Source: Rhodococcus jostii NBRC 16295
GTDB lineage: Bacteria > Actinomycetota > Actinomycetes > Mycobacteriales > Mycobacteriaceae
Direction: 5' to 3'
Assembly: GCF_001894825.1 (NCBI RefSeq)
Contig: NZ_BCWY01000006.1
Span: 124,001 to 188,000, forward strand
DNA length: 64,000 bases
Shown here: piece after piece, positions 7,255-16,131 of the stretch
Layout: every line of letters begins with the position of its first letter
How positions within the stretch are numbered: position 1 is the first letter of the stretch
The notes under the pieces: model-generated
Seen by the model: only the letters and a program-made list of their open reading frames with translations
Database searches by the model: none
Told to the model about the DNA's origin: nothing
Made by a program: the position numbers and the translations under genes

Positions 7255-8992
7255 GTGAAGATCTCGGGGGATCGCGGGTCTTCTTCGACTGCGGGGGTGC
7301 TCGCCGATCGTGAATTGTGCCCGGCCATGACCGGGCTGGGATCGACTGTGCCGCGGCAGTTCGCGGTGACGACCCGCGCATTCATGGCGGTCGACGACGC
7401 GACCGGCGAGCAGATCGGACTCGACGACGTCGACACCCGGGTGGGGTGGCTGCTCGACCTGATCACCGCGGCCGGCGGCGAGTTGATGTTGCGGCTGTGG
7501 CAGCCGGCGACGTCCGATGTGCTCGCCGCCGGCCAGGACCACCACGACCGCAGGCTGCCCGCACAGGGCCATGTCGCCGCGGCCCGCCTCGGCTGGAACC
7601 CGATCTACCCGGACGGTGTCTATGTGCCGTCGCGGGTGACGCGGGTGGTGACGGCGCAGGTGGTGGCGACCCTGCGGACCCTGTCCTATCGGGATGCCGC
7701 GATCGCGGCGCTGTCGGCCCGATTCGACCCGGCCACCGGGGTTGTGGCGCCGCCGGCCGGGTCGGGCGACGCTGTGCCACCGGCTTTCGCTCGGGGAGTC
7801 CGGCGCCAGCTGATTGCCCGCGCCCGTCGCACCGATGGTGCACCGGCCGGCCAGTTGCGGATCACCGAGGTGCAGGAACCGCCCCGGATGGCGGCGATGG
7901 CCCGACTGTCGGCCGCCGATCGGCAGCTCGCGCAGCTTGCCGTCACCGGCGACGAGTTGGTGTTGACGGTGAAGCTGCCGACCTGTCCCGCCCCTGCGGG
8001 TCGGGCGCAGTGGCGCAGTGTCCGGCTGACCGCGACCATCCCTGCGCATCTGTACGGCAGAGCTGTCACCGATTGGCATCTGCCGACCCTGGTCCTCGAC
8101 CACCGGGGCCTGCTGTGGCGGTGCCCCGCGACCGAACTCGTCCCGGCAGATGACCTGGAATCGGCCACGGTCGCTGTGGGGGTGGACTGGTCACCGACCA
8201 CTCTGGGTGCCGCCGCCATCGTGGCAGAGGGCCCCGGCGGGTTGACCTCGGACTACCGGGGATGGACCTACGACGACCGCGGCCTCGGGATCAAACTGGC
8301 CCGCCTGCAGACGGAGGGGCAGCTGCTGCACGCCAAGGCGGCCCGGCTGACACGGCTGGCCGCCACCGCCCCGCCCGAGGTGCGCGCGGAGCTGGAGGAG
8401 AAGATCGCCGTCCTCGACGCCCACCGCGAGGCGGTGGGTATCAAGAGGGGGAAGATCAACCGGGAACTGGCCTTCGACTTCGCCCGGCAGGTCACCGACT
8501 ACGCCACCGCGGCGGGCGCGCACGTGATCGCGGTCGGAGGATCTCACCACCCTCGAGACCCGCGGACACGGACGGGCCAACAACAATCGGGCCGCGCAGT
8601 CCGCCCGCCGCCAAGCGGTCGCCGCGCTCGCGCGCACCGCCGCCGGTGTCGGTGTCGCGGTGATCTCGGTGCCCGCCCGAGATTCCTCCGCGTTGTGTCC
8701 GGGCTGCGACGAACCCCTCTGCCGTCCCGGCGGTTACCACGACGCGTGGTGCCCGGGCTGCCGGGTGGGCGGTAACCGGGACCACATCGCCGGGGTGAAC
8801 CTGGCCAAACGCGCACTGCTCGCCAGAAACAAAACCACCCGGCGGCGTGGGCAGATGCCCCGAATCGGTATGTTCCTGCACCACAAGCGTCGGTGTGGGA
8901 CACGGTCAAACCCACACCACCGCAAGGTGATACGGGTAGCCGTGACACACGTACATCTCAAGCGTCCGCCACACGAGTGGCAGATAGTATGA
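7255..8992 (+). pseudogene. Orphan TnpB (RuvC-like RNA-guided nuclease) gene, frameshifted
   Basis: Transposon TnpB-family protein in two overlapping frames: 7255-8775 carries the N-terminal part and the downstream frame runs to 8992. Restoring one base gives about 578 residues. RuvC-I Asp is in AVGVDWSPTTLG (residue 311). The RuvC-II Glu (EDLTTLE) is reached only in the +1 frame, exactly where G8536 is extra (GTC-G-GAG-GAT-CTC). The zinc ribbon CPGC...CPGC and RuvC-III NRDHIAGVNLAKRAL lie in the second frame. The start GTG has GGAAGGGG 7 bases upstream. No tnpA or CRISPR array is adjacent. It is probably a pseudogene; a sequencing error or recoding is possible. It lies directly against the truncated dioxygenase, marking an insertion edge at about 8988. 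Confidence 0.75.
8892..8918 (+). other. Hairpin at the 3' end of tnpB (candidate omega-RNA part)
   Basis: GGTGTGGG (8892-8899) and CCCACACC (8911-8918) form an 8-base perfect stem with an 11-base loop, within the last codons of the TnpB gene. In TnpB elements the guide (omega) RNA overlaps the 3' end of the gene and runs into the right end, so this is a candidate scaffold helix. There is no direct proof. Confidence 0.3.
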
Positions 8993-9591
8993 GATCTACG
9001 TAGACGCTCAGGTGCTCGCGCGAATTCTCATGGCCGCGTTCGCCGATGCCCTCGGGGTGGAACAGGAACATTTCGACACGATGGTCGACCACTCGATCGA
9101 CGCACTGAAGATGAACAACTACGCGCTTCCTCACGGTGAGGTCGCATTCGACGGTGATGCCACCGGCATGGGCGCCCATACCGACTTCGGGATCCTCACG
9201 ATCCTGTGGGCCGATCAGGTTCCCGGCCTGCAGATCCTCGGCTCCGACAACACCTGGCACGAAGCACAGCCCGCCGACGGAGCACTTCTCGTCAACCTCG
9301 GCGACGCCATGGCCCGGTGGACGAACGACCGGTGGCGCTCGACGGTGCACCGGGTGAATCCGCCCGTCACCGACGGGCGGATCGTGCGCCGTCGCTCCGC
9401 GGCGTTCTTCTTCGACGGGAACCACGACGCCCTGATCGAAGCGCTCCCCCGGCACTCTCTGCGACGGCGAGACAGGGTATCCGCCGATCACCGTCGCGGA
9501 GAATATCGCGGCGAAGGTCGGCGGCTTGAAGGCGGGCATCAAACCGACTGCGGCACTTCGTGAAGCCGAGCGGGTGCTGTCCGCCCGATAG
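8988..9591 (+). pseudogene. 2OG/Fe(II) dioxygenase (isopenicillin-N-synthase-like), 5' truncated and frameshifted
   Basis: C-terminal part of a non-haem iron dioxygenase. The iron ligands HTDFG (His and Asp, within GAHTDFGILTILW) and the distal His in STVHRVNPP are present. The N-terminal ~100-130 residues are gone: the frame is open only from 8988, where the TnpB gene ends. A run of five C at 9446-9450 (four expected) shifts the frame. Beyond it the other frame continues the family sequence (GYPPITVAENIAAKVGG) to a TAG at 9589-9591. Nearby remnants of a transporter and an FCD regulator suggest a former catabolic cluster. Confidence 0.75.
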
Positions 9592-9691
9592 CAGGGACGC
9601 CGCCCCGCCGGCGATCGAATAGAGTCGACGCAGGAGCCGGGCCCGGCGGCGAGGTCGCGTCCCGCCCCGAGGAAAGGGTTCGGAAAGATCG

Positions 9692-10336
9692 ATGACACAC
9701 ACGGAACGAGCCCTGCTCACCGAATCCGTTCACGACACTCTTCGTGAGCAGATCTTCTCCGGCGAGCTCCCACCCGGAACCCCGCTCAGCGTTCCCGCGC
9801 TGGCAGCGAAACTGAATGTCAGCCGCACTCCCGTCCGCGAGGCGGTGCAGCAACTCATCTACGAGGGCATCGCCGTCTACACGCGGAACGCGGGCGCCAA
9901 GGTCGAATCGCTCGACGCGGACTCGATCAGGGCCGTGTTCGAAGTCCGTGAGGTGCTCGACGGTCTGGCCGCATTCCACGCCACGTCCGCCGCCACACAC
10001 GAGACGGTGCAGCAGTTGAAGAAGATGGTGCAGGTCCAGCGTGAACTGCTGGACGGCCCCGCCGATCAGCGCCGCGATTCCCGGCTCGACCTCGAATTCC
10101 ACACCCACATCCGGGAAACCGCCCGCAACAAGCCGCTGAGCGAAGCACTCCTCCGGCTGGACGGCCAGTCGCATCTGTACCGGTCCGACATGTGGAGTGC
10201 GGATCTCAATCGGAGACTCGCCGTGACCGAGCACGAGCGAATCGTCGGCGCCATCGAGTCCGGCGATGCGGTGGGTGCGCGCACCGCGGCGTGCGCGCAC
10301 GCGGCCGGACTGCTGGTGCGCACCACGCGTATGTGA
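9692..10336 (+). CDS. GntR-family regulator, FadR/FCD subgroup
   Basis: 214-residue repressor-type protein. The winged helix is at residues ~10-75 (recognition region LAAKLNVSRTPVREAVQQLI). The all-helical FCD ligand domain follows (LDLEFHTHIRETARN and EHERIVGAIESGDAVGARTA supply the usual Asp/His metal-site positions). ATG follows GGAAAG. It is preceded by the dioxygenase and solute-binding-protein remnants, which are typical targets for such a regulator, so it now looks orphaned. It is followed by the convergent tRNA terminator. Ligand unknown. Confidence 0.8.
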   Translation: MTHTERALLTESVHDTLREQIFSGELPPGTPLSVPALAAKLNVSRTPVREAVQQLIYEGIAVYTRNAGAKVESLDADSIRAVFEVREVLDGLAAFHATSAATHETVQQLKKMVQVQRELLDGPADQRRDSRLDLEFHTHIRETARNKPLSEALLRLDGQSHLYRSDMWSADLNRRLAVTEHERIVGAIESGDAVGARTAACAHAAGLLVRTTRM

Positions 10337-10364
10337 AGACCGCCCGCACGGAAGCGAGACAGAC

Positions 10365-10400
10365 AAAAAAAGAACCGGCGTCCTGGATTCCAGGACGCCG
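10365..10400 (-). terminator. Terminator of the initiator tRNA gene
   Basis: On the minus strand, an 11-base perfect stem (CGGCGTCCTGG 10376-10386 / CCAGGACGCCG 10390-10400) with a 3-base loop is followed by a TTCTTTTTTT run. It ends 10 bases beyond the tRNA 3' end and lies between the convergent GntR gene and the tRNA. Confidence 0.9.
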
Positions 10401-10409
10401 ATTCTTCAG

Positions 10410-10486
10410 TGGTAGCGGGGACAGGATTTGAACCTGCGACCTCTGGGTTATGAGCCCAGCGAGCTACCGAGCTGCTCCACCCCGCG
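10410..10486 (-). tRNA. Initiator tRNA-fMet (CAT)
   Basis: 77-base cloverleaf read on the minus strand with anticodon CAT and an encoded 3' CCA. Initiator features are visible: the first acceptor pair is mismatched (C1 opposite U72), and the anticodon stem carries three consecutive G-C pairs (GGG/CCC). The D-arm contains AGCAGCTCGGTAGCT and the T-arm GGTTCAAATCC. Elongator tRNA-Met is excluded by the mismatch and the G-C stack. Confidence 0.95.
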
Positions 10487-10497
10487 TTGCATGAACA

Positions 10498-10527
10498 AAG
10501 TTACACGAGCGAACGAACGGATTGCAA
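10498..10527 (-). promoter_or_regulatory. Promoter of the initiator tRNA
   Basis: On the minus strand, a -35-like TTGCAA (10522-10527) is separated by 18 bases from a -10-like TAACTT (10498-10503). The predicted start falls a few bases before the tRNA 5' end at 10486. Confidence 0.55.
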
Positions 10528-10748
10528 ATCGCCCGGAAAGCGTCCGATCAGCAACCTTTCAGCACCACTCGAGTCACATCCGTTACCTAAAAGTTATGAC
10601 GCTCGTCACAATTCAGGCGAAATCTGTAACGCTGCCGAAACACGAAACTCGAGGGTCGACCTGCGGAAACACCCTTCGTTCATCCCAGTATTTGGACGGT
10701 CGTCACAGAAAATCGACCCGTGACCATTCCGTGATCACCGCGTACGTT

Positions 10749-10926
10749 CGTTGCCAGCCCGAAACTACCGGGCAACGCCGATCCGCCGCAGCTCGACCTG
10801 CCCCCGCGGATTCGGAATCCCGACACCTCGAGGGGCAGGGACGAGGACAGAGCGACCCACGGGTCGGCACACCAGCCGTCATCCACAGGACCACCTCGTC
10901 AGCAGGCGCGGAGAGGAAACAACCAC
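10749..10926 (+). promoter_or_regulatory. Structured leader of the first rpf gene
   Basis: This leader shares an ordered set of elements with the leader of the second rpf gene (11555-11737). First a hairpin GCCCG-AAACTAC-CGGGC (10757-10773). Then a stem CTGCCCC (10798-10804) / GGGGCAG (10832-10838) enclosing GGATTCGGAATCC. Then a conserved GGAGAGG ribosome-binding site (10910-10916), 10 bases before ATG. Three GTCACA words stand further upstream (10573, 10605, 10702). Rpf genes in other actinobacteria are controlled by c-di-AMP (ydaO) riboswitches. The hallmark GGGGTGAA and GGGGGACC segments are not seen here, so the class is undetermined. The remaining 10528-10748 region holds no gene. Confidence 0.5.
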
Positions 10927-11259
10927 ATGACCAACTTCAGCATCGTCAAGCGGACCATGGGCGCAGTCGCACTCACCGGAGCAGTCATCGGAGTGCCGCT
11001 CGGCCTGAGCACCGGCACCGCATCGGCCGCATCGGGCGACTGGGACGCCGTCGCAGCGTGCGAGAGCAGCGGCAACTGGGGCGCCGACACCGGCAACGGC
11101 TTCTCGGGCGGTCTGCAGTTCACCGACAGCACCTGGGCAGCGAACGGCGGATCCGGCTCGCCGGCCAACGCCTCGCGCGAGGAGCAGATCCGCGTGGCCG
11201 AGAGCGTCCTGGCGACCCAGGGACCCGGCGCCTGGCCGGTCTGCGGACAGTACCTCTGA
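10927..11259 (+). CDS. Resuscitation-promoting factor, short secreted form
   Basis: 110-residue secreted muralytic enzyme. A signal peptide (basic MTNFSIVKR, hydrophobic core to about residue 35, cleavage near TASA-A) is followed directly by a single Rpf/transglycosylase-like domain. Catalytic Glu is in CESSGNWG; the domain also has GLQFTDSTWAANGG and WPVCGQY, the two Cys probably forming the Rpf disulphide. It cleaves the peptidoglycan glycan chain and promotes exit from dormancy. It ends right after the domain. It is a paralogue of the next gene, with the same leader. ATG follows GGAGAGG. Confidence 0.9.
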   Translation: MTNFSIVKRTMGAVALTGAVIGVPLGLSTGTASAASGDWDAVAACESSGNWGADTGNGFSGGLQFTDSTWAANGGSGSPANASREEQIRVAESVLATQGPGAWPVCGQYL

Positions 11260-11280
11260 TCCGCACCCACACACTTGCTC

Positions 11281-11321
11281 GGAGTGCCCTGCGCGCAGCA
11301 CGACTGCGCGCAGGGCACTCC
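11281..11321 (+). terminator. Terminator between the two rpf genes
   Basis: 18-base perfect inverted repeat GGAGTGCCCTGCGCGCAG (11281-11298) / 11304-11321 with a 5-base loop, 22 bases after the first rpf stop. Only a weak T-rich tail (TGCATTG) follows. Confidence 0.75.
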
Positions 11322-11527
11322 TGCATTGCACGGCATCGCCCTACACCACGGGGACGCGAATCCCCGCCATTTCTTCGTGAGCTGCTGCACAAATTCGTGG
11401 TGATCCCCACCACATAACAGCGGGGTAACAAACAGGCGCCGAAACGGTCTCGCATGTCGCTGACCTGCAGAGACACGGGAATTTCGGTTCCGGCGCCGGA
11501 CAGCTGTCCACCATTTTCGCCAGGTGA

Positions 11528-12304
<777 letters not shown>

Positions 12305-12322
12305 TCTTCCGATCAGATACGA

Positions 12323-12366
12323 CGAGGCCCTGTCATCCGAACCGGATGACAGGGCCTCGTTCTCTC
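12323..12366. terminator. Bidirectional terminator, rpf / UPF0182
   Basis: A 17-base perfect stem (12323-12339 with 12343-12359), 3-base loop, followed on the plus strand by TTCTCTCT. It lies between the converging rpf and UPF0182 genes. Confidence 0.9.
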
Positions 12367-12382
12367 TGCGGGTGTCGCTCCC

Positions 12383-15361
12383 CTACTTGGGGATCGCCTC
12401 GTACGCGGCGACCGCCTTCTGGACGCGGGCGAGGGCTGCGCCGTACGCCGCGAAGTCACCGCTGCGCTGCGCCACCGTCAAGGCATCGAGCGACGCGTCC
12501 AGCTCCGCGACCGCAGCCGAGACGTCCGTACCGGACGGCGGAGTCGCCGGGGCCGTGGGCGCGGGCGCCGCACCCTGGTCGACGGGCGGCGTCGTGCCGG
12601 TCTCCGGAGGTGTCCCCTCTTCCGCGCTGGGTGCCGTCGCCACGGAACCCGTGCCGGCACCGAACACCTGGTCGAGCGCCTGCGCCAGCGTCGGGGCGTA
12701 CCCGACTCGCACACTGTTACTCGGTGGCGGCTCGCGGTAGCTCACGAGCACTCGCGACAGCTGCGGGAACGTCGACGTGTTCGGGCCCGTCGAACTTCGC
12801 TCCGTATACATCGGTTCGACGTACAGGATTCCGCCGTCCGCGATCGGCAGTGTCAGCAGGTTGCCGTACTGGATCTTGTTCGATCTCTCGAGCAGAGTTC
12901 TCTCCGACGCCACGCGTGGATCGGAGATCATCGAGTTCTGCGTCTGCTGCGGACCCTGGGTCTGTGTGTCCGTCGGCAACTGAAGCACGGTGAACTTGCC
13001 GTAATTGTCCGGATCGGATTTCACCGACAGATAGGCGGACAGGAACTCGCGACTGTAACCCACCATCGCGCTGGTCAGGTTGAACGACGCTTTCCCGGTC
13101 TCGGGATCACCGACCAGCACGTAGTACGGAGGCTGGTTCGCGCTCGTATCGATCGTGGGATCGCTCGGCACCGACCAGAACGCGTTGTTGGTGAAGAATT
13201 CCTTCGGATCATCCACGTGGTACTTGGCGAGCATCTCGCGCTGCACCTTGAACAGGTCCTCGGGATAGCGGAAGTGCGCGCGCAGTTCGTCGGGAATCGA
13301 GTCCGCCGGCTGAACCGCACCCGGGAACACACCCATCCACGCGTCGAGCACCGGATCGTTCTGATCCACCTGGTACAGCTTCACGGTGCCGTCGTACGCG
13401 TCGACGGTGGCCTTCACCGAGTTACGGATGTACGACACCTCCTTGCGGGGCAGCAGCCGGCCGGTGTTCTGGTCGATGCTGTCCTCGACGAGTCCGTCGA
13501 GCGAACTGCGCTGGGCGTACGGGTAGTCCTGCAGTGTGGTGTAGGCGTCGACTATCCACACGACCTTGCCGTCGACGACGGCCGGGTACGAGTCGCCGTC
13601 CGCGGTCAGCCACGGGGCGACGTGGGTGACCCGGTCCCGCGGGTCCCGGTTGTAGATGATCTTGGAATCCGAGCCGATCGCGCCGGAGAACAGGATGTTG
13701 CGTTCCGTGTACTTGGCGGCGAAGGCCAACCGGTTGAACCAGTTGCCGATCGGCACACCACCCGAACCGGTGTACGTGTAGCGCGAGGTGTCGGTGTCGT
13801 ACTCCCGCGGATCCGAACCTTGCGATCCGCCGACGATCGCGTAGTCGGCATCCGTGTCGGCGATGACCTCGCCGTAGTAGATGCGCGGCTGCTCGACGGG
13901 TATGACCTGATTACCCGCCTCCTGCGAGGCGATGTCACTGACCATGTACACGGGGTAACCGCTGTTGCTGTTGGCGGCTTCCTCCGCGGACTCGCCGGCG
14001 GCGGCGTTCACCCGGTTCGCGGGAGCCGCGACCAGTCCGTTGCCGTGCGTGTAGACGGTGTGCTTGTTGATCCAGTCCGTCTGGTTACCCGTCAGGCTCT
14101 TGGACGACAACTCGCGGGCCGCGACGATGTAATCGCGCATCTCCCCGTCGATGTCGTACCGGTCGATGTCGAGCGTCGGCGGGAAACCGTAGAAGTTCTT
14201 CAACTGCTGCTGCTGGGTGAACGTCCGCGACAGGATGTTCGGATCGAGCAGTCGGGTGTTCGCGATGGTCGTGACGTCGGCCGGCACTTCCCGCGGAGGC
14301 TTCGTTCCGTACCCCTGGTAATCCTGGTACTCGACCTTGTCGTCGGTGATGCCGTACGCCTGCCGGGTGGCGGCGATGTTCCGCTCGATGTACGCGCTCT
14401 CCTTGTCGGCGGCGTTGGGACGCACCGAGAACTGCTCCACGACAAGCGGCCACACTGCACCGACCAGGATCGAGGAGAGCACGAGTAGGGCTGTCGCCAT
14501 CGCCGGAATCCGCAGATCACGCAGGAAGATCGCCGCGAAGAACGCGCCCGCGCAGATGACCGCGATCGCCAACAGGATCAGCTTGGCCTGCAGCACCGCA
14601 TTCATGTCGGTGTAGCTACCACCGGTGAACGTGGGTTCCTTACGGCTGCTCGACAGCAGCGAATACCGATCGAACCAGTACGCGACGGCCTTGAGAAGGA
14701 TGAACGTTCCCGCGAGCACGGCCAACTGGACCCGCGCCGCGTTGGTCAGTGCCCCGCCCCGGCCCGCCAGCTTCAACCCGCCGAATATGTAGTGCGTCAC
14801 CAGGCTCGCGAAGAACGCCAGCAGCACCGCGACGAACAACCAGTTGAGAACGAACCGGTAGAACGGCAGATCGAAGGTGTAGAAGCCCACGTCCAGACCG
14901 AATTCGGGATCGGCGACCCCGAAGTCGCCTCCGTTGACGAACAGCTGCACCGTCACCCAGCTCGACTGGGCGATCAGCCCGGCGAGCAGTCCCACCGCAA
15001 TCGGAATGGCCAGGCCGAACAGACGCAGCCGGGTCATCACGGTGGTGCGGTAACGCGCGACCGGATCGTTGGGACCCGACACCGGGACGAACACCGGCCG
15101 CGAGCGATACGCGAGCAGCAATGCCAGCCAGACGATTCCGCCGACCACCACCCCGACCACGACGAAGAGCAGCAGACGGGTGACGAGGACCGTGGTGAAC
15201 ACCCCACGGAATCCGACCTCACCGAACCACAACCAGTCCGTGTAGGTACTGATCAGCCGCGGACCCACCAGCAGCAGGGCCGCGACGACAAGCGCCAGCA
15301 CCAGCAGCACTCGACTGCGTTTGGACAACGACGGTAAACCTGCGGGGGGCCGCATGCCCAC
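12383..15361 (-). CDS. UPF0182 large membrane protein (COG1615)
   Basis: 992-residue protein. The first ~310 residues carry about seven hydrophobic membrane segments (for example LVLALVVAALLLVGPRLI, then a second near FTTVLVTRLLLFVVVGVVVG). A large, probably extracytoplasmic domain follows (about 320-880). The C-terminus is a Pro/Thr/Ala linker and a short helical tail. The length equals that recalled for the M. tuberculosis homologue Rv3193c. The GTG start giving VGMRPPAG was chosen because the homologue begins MGMR and GGAG lies upstream; a longer frame would add 22 residues. Function is unknown; it is conserved in most actinobacteria next to the Lon-like protease. Confidence 0.85.
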   Translation of the reverse strand: MGMRPPAGLPSLSKRSRVLLVLALVVAALLLVGPRLISTYTDWLWFGEVGFRGVFTTVLVTRLLLFVVVGVVVGGIVWLALLLAYRSRPVFVPVSGPNDPVARYRTTVMTRLRLFGLAIPIAVGLLAGLIAQSSWVTVQLFVNGGDFGVADPEFGLDVGFYTFDLPFYRFVLNWLFVAVLLAFFASLVTHYIFGGLKLAGRGGALTNAARVQLAVLAGTFILLKAVAYWFDRYSLLSSSRKEPTFTGGSYTDMNAVLQAKLILLAIAVICAGAFFAAIFLRDLRIPAMATALLVLSSILVGAVWPLVVEQFSVRPNAADKESAYIERNIAATRQAYGITDDKVEYQDYQGYGTKPPREVPADVTTIANTRLLDPNILSRTFTQQQQLKNFYGFPPTLDIDRYDIDGEMRDYIVAARELSSKSLTGNQTDWINKHTVYTHGNGLVAAPANRVNAAAGESAEEAANSNSGYPVYMVSDIASQEAGNQVIPVEQPRIYYGEVIADTDADYAIVGGSQGSDPREYDTDTSRYTYTGSGGVPIGNWFNRLAFAAKYTERNILFSGAIGSDSKIIYNRDPRDRVTHVAPWLTADGDSYPAVVDGKVVWIVDAYTTLQDYPYAQRSSLDGLVEDSIDQNTGRLLPRKEVSYIRNSVKATVDAYDGTVKLYQVDQNDPVLDAWMGVFPGAVQPADSIPDELRAHFRYPEDLFKVQREMLAKYHVDDPKEFFTNNAFWSVPSDPTIDTSANQPPYYVLVGDPETGKASFNLTSAMVGYSREFLSAYLSVKSDPDNYGKFTVLQLPTDTQTQGPQQTQNSMISDPRVASERTLLERSNKIQYGNLLTLPIADGGILYVEPMYTERSSTGPNTSTFPQLSRVLVSYREPPPSNSVRVGYAPTLAQALDQVFGAGTGSVATAPSAEEGTPPETGTTPPVDQGAAPAPTAPATPPSGTDVSAAVAELDASLDALTVAQRSGDFAAYGAALARVQKAVAAYEAIPK

Positions 15362-15515
15362 GTGCCACACTCCAAGAACTCGGCGACGCTGTCGCGCCGC
15401 GATCAACTTCACCGTTCGGCCGTCCACACCCGAACAGCGAGGGCGTGACCGTTTCGTCCCACTCTACGTAACAACCGAGAGATGCGGCCGTCGGTCCTGT
15501 TCCGGGGGTGCGAAG

Positions 15516-16127
15516 ATGGGTCTCGTGAGTGAAGAGAATGTGAACCGAGAGACGGACGCCCTCGCCCGCTGTGTGCGTGAGGTGGTCGAATTCGTCGACG
15601 CCGGAGGGTGGGATCAGCCGCCCCAGATGTTCGCATTCGTCCCGACCGAACTCCTCGCGGCCGCCGAACCGAGCCTGCTCGACCAACTCGCCGACGGTGC
15701 GGAATTGACCCCGGTGGAACAGGATCCGTTCCCCGACGACATCGACGGCGGGTCACGCGCGCTCGACGAGTTCCTCGCCACCACCAGCTGGCCGGACTCC
15801 GTGGTGGGGTGCGCCCTCGTTCAGGAGATCGTCGTCCTTCCGCCCGAGGCGGAGTCCGATCTCGACGACGCACTCGTCCCTCTCTTGTCCGATCGCGACG
15901 CTGCCGACGACGCCGCGCGGGCCGCGGCCGAGTCGCATCCCGACCGCCGGTCCGCGCGGTTGATCGCCGCTGTGCTGCGCGACGGACCGTCGCTGTGCCT
16001 GATGCAGTTGCGACCCGACGAGGACGCCGACCCGTACGCCGGGATCGAACTGCTCACCTACGAGGACCTGGCGCCCAATCTCGTCAGCGCGCTGTACGCC
16101 ACCCTCGACGCGACCGTAGAAGACTAG
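15516..16127 (+). CDS. PPA1309-family protein of unknown function
   Basis: 203-residue soluble acidic protein without signal peptide or membrane segment. It matches the actinobacterial PPA1309 family by features such as MFAFVPTELLAAAEP, WPDSVVGCALVQEIVVLPP and CLMQLRPDEDADPYAGIELL. It diverges from the UPF0182 gene across a 154-base gap and converges with the Lon-like protease, whose stop is 4 bases after its own. A GTG three codons in (15525) is an alternative start. No biochemical role is known to me. Confidence 0.7.
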   Translation: MGLVSEENVNRETDALARCVREVVEFVDAGGWDQPPQMFAFVPTELLAAAEPSLLDQLADGAELTPVEQDPFPDDIDGGSRALDEFLATTSWPDSVVGCALVQEIVVLPPEAESDLDDALVPLLSDRDAADDAARAAAESHPDRRSARLIAAVLRDGPSLCLMQLRPDEDADPYAGIELLTYEDLAPNLVSALYATLDATVED

Positions 16128-16131
16128 ATAC

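Noticed and set aside
7255..9010. CRISPR-Cas12-like locus around the RuvC protein
   Set aside because: No repeat-spacer array is visible on either side; the only repeat is one 15-bp tandem pair. A TnpB relic explains the protein.
10528..10926. Canonical ydaO (c-di-AMP) riboswitch upstream of rpf
   Set aside because: The position is right, but the diagnostic GGGGGACC and GGGGTGAA segments are not seen; reported instead as an unclassified conserved leader.
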